Positions 57,342 to 61,063 of a stretch of 61,063 nt of DNA are shown in pieces. The stretch comes from Bacillota bacterium (lineage in GTDB: Bacteria; Bacillota; Clostridia; Peptostreptococcales; Anaerovoracaceae). The notes below the pieces were generated by a model. That model searched no databases, was not told the origin of the DNA, and saw nothing but the letters and a program-made list of their open reading frames with translations. Location: positions 1 through 61,063 of the forward strand of contig JAFSCP010000017.1 of assembly GCA_017436705.1 (NCBI GenBank), read 5' to 3'. Each line of letters begins with the position of its first letter. The first letter of the stretch is position 1. The translations under genes and the position numbers were made by a program.

Positions 57342-57374
57342 CACGGTTAATTGTCCCACAGTGGGAACCGTTAT
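57342..57374 (+). other. Leader hairpin just before the bcd ribosome-binding site
   Basis: CGGTT / AACCG outer stem with inner CCCA-CAG-TGGG. Could stabilise the 5' end or regulate translation. No T-tract. Confidence 0.5.
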
Positions 57375-57397
57375 TAATAATTTAAGGAGGCATTTAA

Positions 57398-58540
57398 ATG
57401 AACTTTCAACTCACGAAGGAACAGGAATTCGTAAGAAAAATGGTAAGAGAATTCGCCGTTAACGAAGTTGAACCGTTAGCTGCAGACATCGACAAGGAAC
57501 ACAGATTCCCAGTTGAAACTGTAGAAAAGATGGCTAAGTATGGTTTACTTGGTGTACCATTCCCAACTCAGTACGGCGGAGCAGGCGGAGACCACATCTC
57601 CTATGCAATCACTGTAGAAGAATTATCCAGAGTTTGCGCATCCACAGGCGTAATCTGCTCAGCACATACTTCCCTTTGCTGCTGGCCAATCTTTAACTGG
57701 GGTAATGAAGAACAGAAGATGAAGTACTTACCAGATTTATTATCCGGTAAGAAGCTCGGTGCTTTCGGTCTTACTGAACCTAACGCAGGTACAGACGCAT
57801 CCGGACAGCAGACAAGAGCTGAATTAGTAGGCGACAAGTGGATCCTCAACGGTGCTAAGGTATTCATCACTAACGGTGGATATGCTGACGTATTCGTTGT
57901 TATGGCTATGACTGACAAGAAGAAGGGCAACCACGGTATCTCCGCATTCATCGTTGAAAAGGGCGACGTTGGTTTCTCCATCGGTAAGACAGAAGACAAG
58001 ATGGGTATCTGCGCATCTTCCACAACTGAACTTATTTTCCAGAACTGCGAAATCCCAGCTGACAGATTACTCGGTCAGGTTGGCGACGGTTTCAAGGTAG
58101 CTATGTCTACTCTTGACGGTGGTCGTATCGGTATCGCTTCCCAGGCTTTAGGTATTGCTCAGGGCGCATTCGACGTAACAGTTGAATACATGAACGCTAG
58201 AAAGCAGTTCGGTAAGAAGCTTTCTCAGTTCCAGGCTCTTCAGTTCCAGATGGCAGACCTCAAGACTAAGATCGAAGCTGCTAGACTCCTTATCTACAGA
58301 GCTGCTGACATGAAGGATAAGCACATGAACTATGGCGAAGCTGCTGCAATGGCTAAGTTATTTGCTGCAGAAACAGCTATGGAAGTAACTACTAAGTGCG
58401 TACAGTACCACGGTGGTTACGGTTACACTAAGGATTATCCAGTTGAAAGAATGATGAGAGACGCTAAGATTACTGAAATCTACGAAGGTACTTCCGAAGT
58501 TCAGAGAATGGTAATCGCTGGCAAGACTTTCAAGAAATAG
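57398..58540 (+). CDS. Acyl-CoA dehydrogenase (butyryl-CoA dehydrogenase type)
   Basis: FAD enzyme interconverting acyl-CoA and enoyl-CoA (380 aa). Family signatures GAFGLTEPNAGTDASGQ, the substrate-contact strand, and QYHGGYGYTKDYPVERMMRDAKI; the catalytic Glu is expected in ITEIYEGTSEVQ. It heads an operon with etfB and etfA, so it probably forms an Etf complex reducing an enoyl-CoA, perhaps bifurcating electrons to ferredoxin. No crotonase, thiolase or 3-hydroxyacyl-CoA dehydrogenase is near, so the substrate may be crotonyl-CoA or another enoyl-CoA. AAGGAGG precedes the ATG. Codon use is that of a highly expressed gene. Confidence 0.92.
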   Translation: MNFQLTKEQEFVRKMVREFAVNEVEPLAADIDKEHRFPVETVEKMAKYGLLGVPFPTQYGGAGGDHISYAITVEELSRVCASTGVICSAHTSLCCWPIFNWGNEEQKMKYLPDLLSGKKLGAFGLTEPNAGTDASGQQTRAELVGDKWILNGAKVFITNGGYADVFVVMAMTDKKKGNHGISAFIVEKGDVGFSIGKTEDKMGICASSTTELIFQNCEIPADRLLGQVGDGFKVAMSTLDGGRIGIASQALGIAQGAFDVTVEYMNARKQFGKKLSQFQALQFQMADLKTKIEAARLLIYRAADMKDKHMNYGEAAAMAKLFAAETAMEVTTKCVQYHGGYGYTKDYPVERMMRDAKITEIYEGTSEVQRMVIAGKTFKK

Positions 58541-58561
58541 TTAGGTAGGAGGAGAATAGAT

Positions 58562-59368
58562 ATGGCATTTAAGATTATCGTATGCGCAAAGCAGGTTCCT
58601 GATACAAACGTTATTAAAATTAACCCTGCAACAGGAACATTAATCAGAGACGGTGTTCCATCAATCCTTAACCACGATGATAACAACGCTCTTGAAGAAG
58701 CATTAAAAATTAAAGACAAGTATGAAGATGTAACTGTAACAGTTGTTTCCATGGGACCTCCTCAGGCTGCTGACATGCTTTTCGAATGTATCGCAAAGGG
58801 TGCAGACGAAGGTATCCTCGTATCCGACAGAGCAGTTGGTGGTTCCGATACATGGGCTACATCCAACACTCTTGAAGCTGCAATCAGAAAGTGGGAAAAA
58901 CTCAATGGTCCTGCAGACTTAATCTTCGCTGGTCGTCAGGCTATCGACGGTGACACTGCTCAGGTAGGTCCACAGATCGCAGAAAAGTTAGATTTACCAC
59001 AGGTTACATACGTAGAAGAATTCGAAATCTCCGATGACCTCAAGGAAATCACAGTTAAGAGACAGTTAGAAGACGGTTACGAATTAATCGGAATCAAGAC
59101 TCCTTGCATGCTTACAGCTATCAAGGAACTCAACGAACCAAGATACATGAGCATGGCTGGTATCTTCGGCAAGAAGGACATCAAGGTTTGGAATGCTGCA
59201 GATATCGAAGTTGACCTCAACAAGGTAGGTCTTCTTGCTTCCCCAACAAACGTTTACAGATCATTCACACCAGCTCCAAAGGCTCCTGGTCAGAAGGTTG
59301 CTGGAGACACTGAAAACGAACAGGCAAAGAATCTCTTAGTTCAGCTTAAGGGTAAGCACATCATCTAA
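58562..59368 (+). CDS. etfB: Electron transfer flavoprotein subunit beta
   Basis: A 268-aa EtfB, of the group found with anaerobic acyl-CoA dehydrogenases: [20 protein letters not shown] at the N-terminus, [30 protein letters not shown], and the signature [20 protein letters not shown]. Carries the FAD/AMP side of the flavoprotein together with EtfA. GGAGGAG lies upstream of the ATG; etfA follows after 14 nt. Confidence 0.94.
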   Translation: MAFKIIVCAKQVPDTNVIKINPATGTLIRDGVPSILNHDDNNALEEALKIKDKYEDVTVTVVSMGPPQAADMLFECIAKGADEGILVSDRAVGGSDTWATSNTLEAAIRKWEKLNGPADLIFAGRQAIDGDTAQVGPQIAEKLDLPQVTYVEEFEISDDLKEITVKRQLEDGYELIGIKTPCMLTAIKELNEPRYMSMAGIFGKKDIKVWNAADIEVDLNKVGLLASPTNVYRSFTPAPKAPGQKVAGDTENEQAKNLLVQLKGKHII

Positions 59369-59382
59369 TAGGAGGAATTGAA

Positions 59383-60684
59383 ATGGCAGTAGAAATTTTA
59401 AAAGAGAAATGTATAGGCTGCGGACAGTGCTTTAAGTCCTGTCCTTATGACGCTTTTGAATTCGAACCATATGCTGGCAACAAGCTCGGCAAGGTTGCAA
59501 AGATCAACTCTAAGTGTTCCTCTTGTAACCAGTGCTTAACAGCATGTAAGTTCGGTGCAATCAAAGAAAAACAGCAGGAAGCTGCAACTGACCTTTCTGC
59601 TTACAAGCACATCTGGGTATTCGCAGAACAGAGACAGGGCAAGATTCAGAACGTTGCTCTTGAACTTATCGGCGAAGGTAAGAGATTAGCTAAGGATATC
59701 TCCGAAGAAACTCAGATCTGCGCAGTATTAATGGGTAACAATATCGAACACCTTGCACAGGAATGTTTCGAATACGGTGCTGAAAAGGTTTACCTCGTTC
59801 AGGATCCATTACTTGAAAACTACACAACTGACGGTTACACTAAGGTAATGAAGCAGTTAATCGACGAATACAAGCCAGAAATCGTTCTTTACGGTGCAAC
59901 TCACATCGGTCGTGACTTCGCTCCAAGAATTGCTGCAAGATGCAACACTGGTCTTACAGCTGACTGTACTCACCTTGACGTTAAGGTTTCCAAGTACATC
60001 GAATTCGCTAAGGCTAACACTACATTAGACACTTCCACATTAGACCCTAACGACCCATCCACAGGCATCAAGCAGACTCGTCCTGCATTCGGTGGTAACC
60101 TCATGGCTACAATCGTTTGCCCTAAGACAAGACCTCAGATGTCCACAGTTCGTCCAGGCGTAATGCAGAAGCAGGAAAGAGTTGCTGGCGCTACAGGTGA
60201 AATTGTAAACGTTAAGCCAGAAATCGCTGCTGAAGATATCAGAATCGAAATCAAGGACATCGTTAAGTCCATGAAGGAAATGGTATCCTTAACAGACGCT
60301 AAGATCATCTGCTCCGGCGGTCGTGGTCTCGGTGATGCTTCCGGTTTCGAATTAATCAAGCAGTTCGCTGACAAGGTTGGCGGTGTTGTTGGTTCCTCCA
60401 GAGCAGCTGTTGACGCTGGTTGGATCGATCACTCTCACCAGGTAGGTCAGACTGGTACTACTGTTAAGCCAGAAATCTACTTCGCTTGCGGTATCTCCGG
60501 TGCTATCCAGCACTTAGCTGGTATGCAGACTTCCAACTGCATCGTTGCTATCAACAAGGACCCTGATGCTCCTATCATGGAAATTGCTGACTACGCAATC
60601 GTTGGTGACCTTTACAAGGTAATCCCAGAAATCATTGCTGAATGGGACAACGCAGAAGCTCTTTACGATGCATCTACTAAATAG
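59383..60684 (+). CDS. etfA: Electron transfer flavoprotein subunit alpha with N-terminal 2[4Fe-4S] ferredoxin domain
   Basis: A 433-aa EtfA fused at its N-terminus to a ferredoxin domain of about 60 residues with two clusters: [12 protein letters not shown] and [11 protein letters not shown]. The Etf part has the FAD-binding [37 protein letters not shown] and [11 protein letters not shown] near the C-terminus. Fusions of this kind are known from caffeyl-CoA reductase-Etf of acetogens and related bifurcating systems, which supports ferredoxin-linked electron bifurcation here. The terminator follows 35 nt later. Confidence 0.94.
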   Translation: MAVEILKEKCIGCGQCFKSCPYDAFEFEPYAGNKLGKVAKINSKCSSCNQCLTACKFGAIKEKQQEAATDLSAYKHIWVFAEQRQGKIQNVALELIGEGKRLAKDISEETQICAVLMGNNIEHLAQECFEYGAEKVYLVQDPLLENYTTDGYTKVMKQLIDEYKPEIVLYGATHIGRDFAPRIAARCNTGLTADCTHLDVKVSKYIEFAKANTTLDTSTLDPNDPSTGIKQTRPAFGGNLMATIVCPKTRPQMSTVRPGVMQKQERVAGATGEIVNVKPEIAAEDIRIEIKDIVKSMKEMVSLTDAKIICSGGRGLGDASGFELIKQFADKVGGVVGSSRAAVDAGWIDHSHQVGQTGTTVKPEIYFACGISGAIQHLAGMQTSNCIVAINKDPDAPIMEIADYAIVGDLYKVIPEIIAEWDNAEALYDASTK

Positions 60685-60718
60685 TATTTAGTGAAGTTCA
60701 TTTAAACAAAATATACAA

Positions 60719-60750
60719 AAAAGGCTGTTCCTCGTGAGCAGTCTTTTTTA
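60719..60750 (+). terminator. Terminator of the bcd-etfBA operon
   Basis: GGCTGTTC / GAGCAGTC stem flanked by an A-run and TTTTTT. Confidence 0.83.
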
Positions 60751-60835
60751 TGTATAAAAAACACATTTTAAAAGCAAAGGTGTTAATATTTTGTTATGTT
60801 TAACCAAAAAAACAAAAAAATATTCAAAAAAGGGG

Positions 60836-60876
60836 TTGTATTTTTATTCATGGAGGTGTATTATTACGTTCGTAAT
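60836..60876 (+). promoter_or_regulatory. Promoter with overlapping palindrome before the last gene
   Basis: TTGTAT (60836-60841), 17-bp spacer, TATTAT (60859-60864). ATTACG-TT-CGTAAT (60863-60876) overlaps the end of the -10 and the expected start site, a plausible repressor site. Confidence 0.6.
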
Positions 60877-60930
60877 CAAGAACAGTACCTTTTAAAAAAG
60901 GCACATATAAATCACACGGAGGATAAGACA

Positions 60931-61063
60931 ATGAAAAAGACAAGTAAATTATTAGCACTTTTATTAATCGCAGTTATGGCGATGGGACTTTTTACAGGTT
61001 GCGGCAGCGATGAACCAGCTGACGACCAGCAGGGCGGCGAAACTGAAATGACTACTCTTATCA
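60931..61063 (+). CDS. Lipoprotein, probably an ABC transporter substrate-binding protein (3' truncated)
   Basis: Only the first 44 codons are in the window. Signal peptide MKKTSKLLALLLIAVMAMG with lipobox LFTGC (Cys24), followed by an acidic linker (GSDEPADDQQGGETEM) and the start of a mature domain (TTLI). CGGAGGATAAGACA lies before the ATG. Binding-protein identity is a guess from the signal and linker type; the rest is outside the window. Confidence 0.7.
   Translation, partial: MKKTSKLLALLLIAVMAMGLFTGCGSDEPADDQQGGETEMTTLI

Overview
The window reads as chromosomal DNA of a strictly anaerobic, amino-acid-fermenting, spore-forming member of the Clostridia. The evidence is a complete selenium-dependent glycine reductase system, an acyl-CoA dehydrogenase with EtfB/EtfA, and the sporulation genes spoIIAA-spoIIAB-sigF and sigK. 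GC content looks moderate. A relative of the Anaerovoracaceae (Clostridiales family XIII) is possible, but that is only a guess from gene content.

Region 1 (1-16.3 kb) is a glycine reductase and selenocysteine island. After the 3' end of an alanine dehydrogenase gene come selD (minus strand, itself with an in-frame UGA), grdX, a sigma-54 activator, a -24/-12 promoter, grdE, grdB (Sec348), the tRNA-Sec gene, selA, selB and a LysR regulator. A second -24/-12 promoter then precedes grdA (Sec44), trxB, trxA, grdC and grdD. Three UGA codons here are best read as selenocysteine, and every factor for making and inserting it except SerRS lies in the same block. Glycine is reduced to acetyl phosphate with electrons from TrxB/TrxA.

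Region 2 (16.3-31.5 kb) holds housekeeping and transport genes: a lipoprotein polysaccharide deacetylase; two aminotransferases behind a strong promoter and a structured leader RNA that I cannot assign; an Fe-S scaffold-like protein paired with a GGGtGRT-family protein of unknown function; a radical SAM protein and a nucleoside phosphorylase (minus strand); a BMP-type nucleoside ABC transporter; a trigger-factor-like lipoprotein; ylmC/ymxH, nrdR and cmk.

Region 3 (31.6-48.1 kb) covers cell shape, sporulation and RNA/sulfur metabolism: a class B PBP, sigK (no skin element, no pro-sequence), a DUF1540 gene with a sigma-G-like promoter, radC, mreBCD-mrdA-minD, rodA, rny, a MATE exporter, cysteine desulfurase and thiI.

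Region 4 (48.1-55.7 kb) is the accessory part. Two similar, direct ~280-bp palindrome-rich repeats with inverted ends flank a 4.1-kb cassette of an XRE repressor, a promoter packed with operator palindromes, a 985-aa secreted beta-helix protein and an AP2-domain protein. Beyond it lie small uncharacterised membrane and regulator genes. TGTCGAA, the Spo0A-box heptamer, is unusually dense here and often occurs as 10-bp-phased pairs.

Region 5 (55.7-61.1 kb) is the spoIIA operon, then bcd-etfB-etfA (EtfA with a 2[4Fe-4S] ferredoxin domain), and the start of a lipoprotein gene cut by the window edge.
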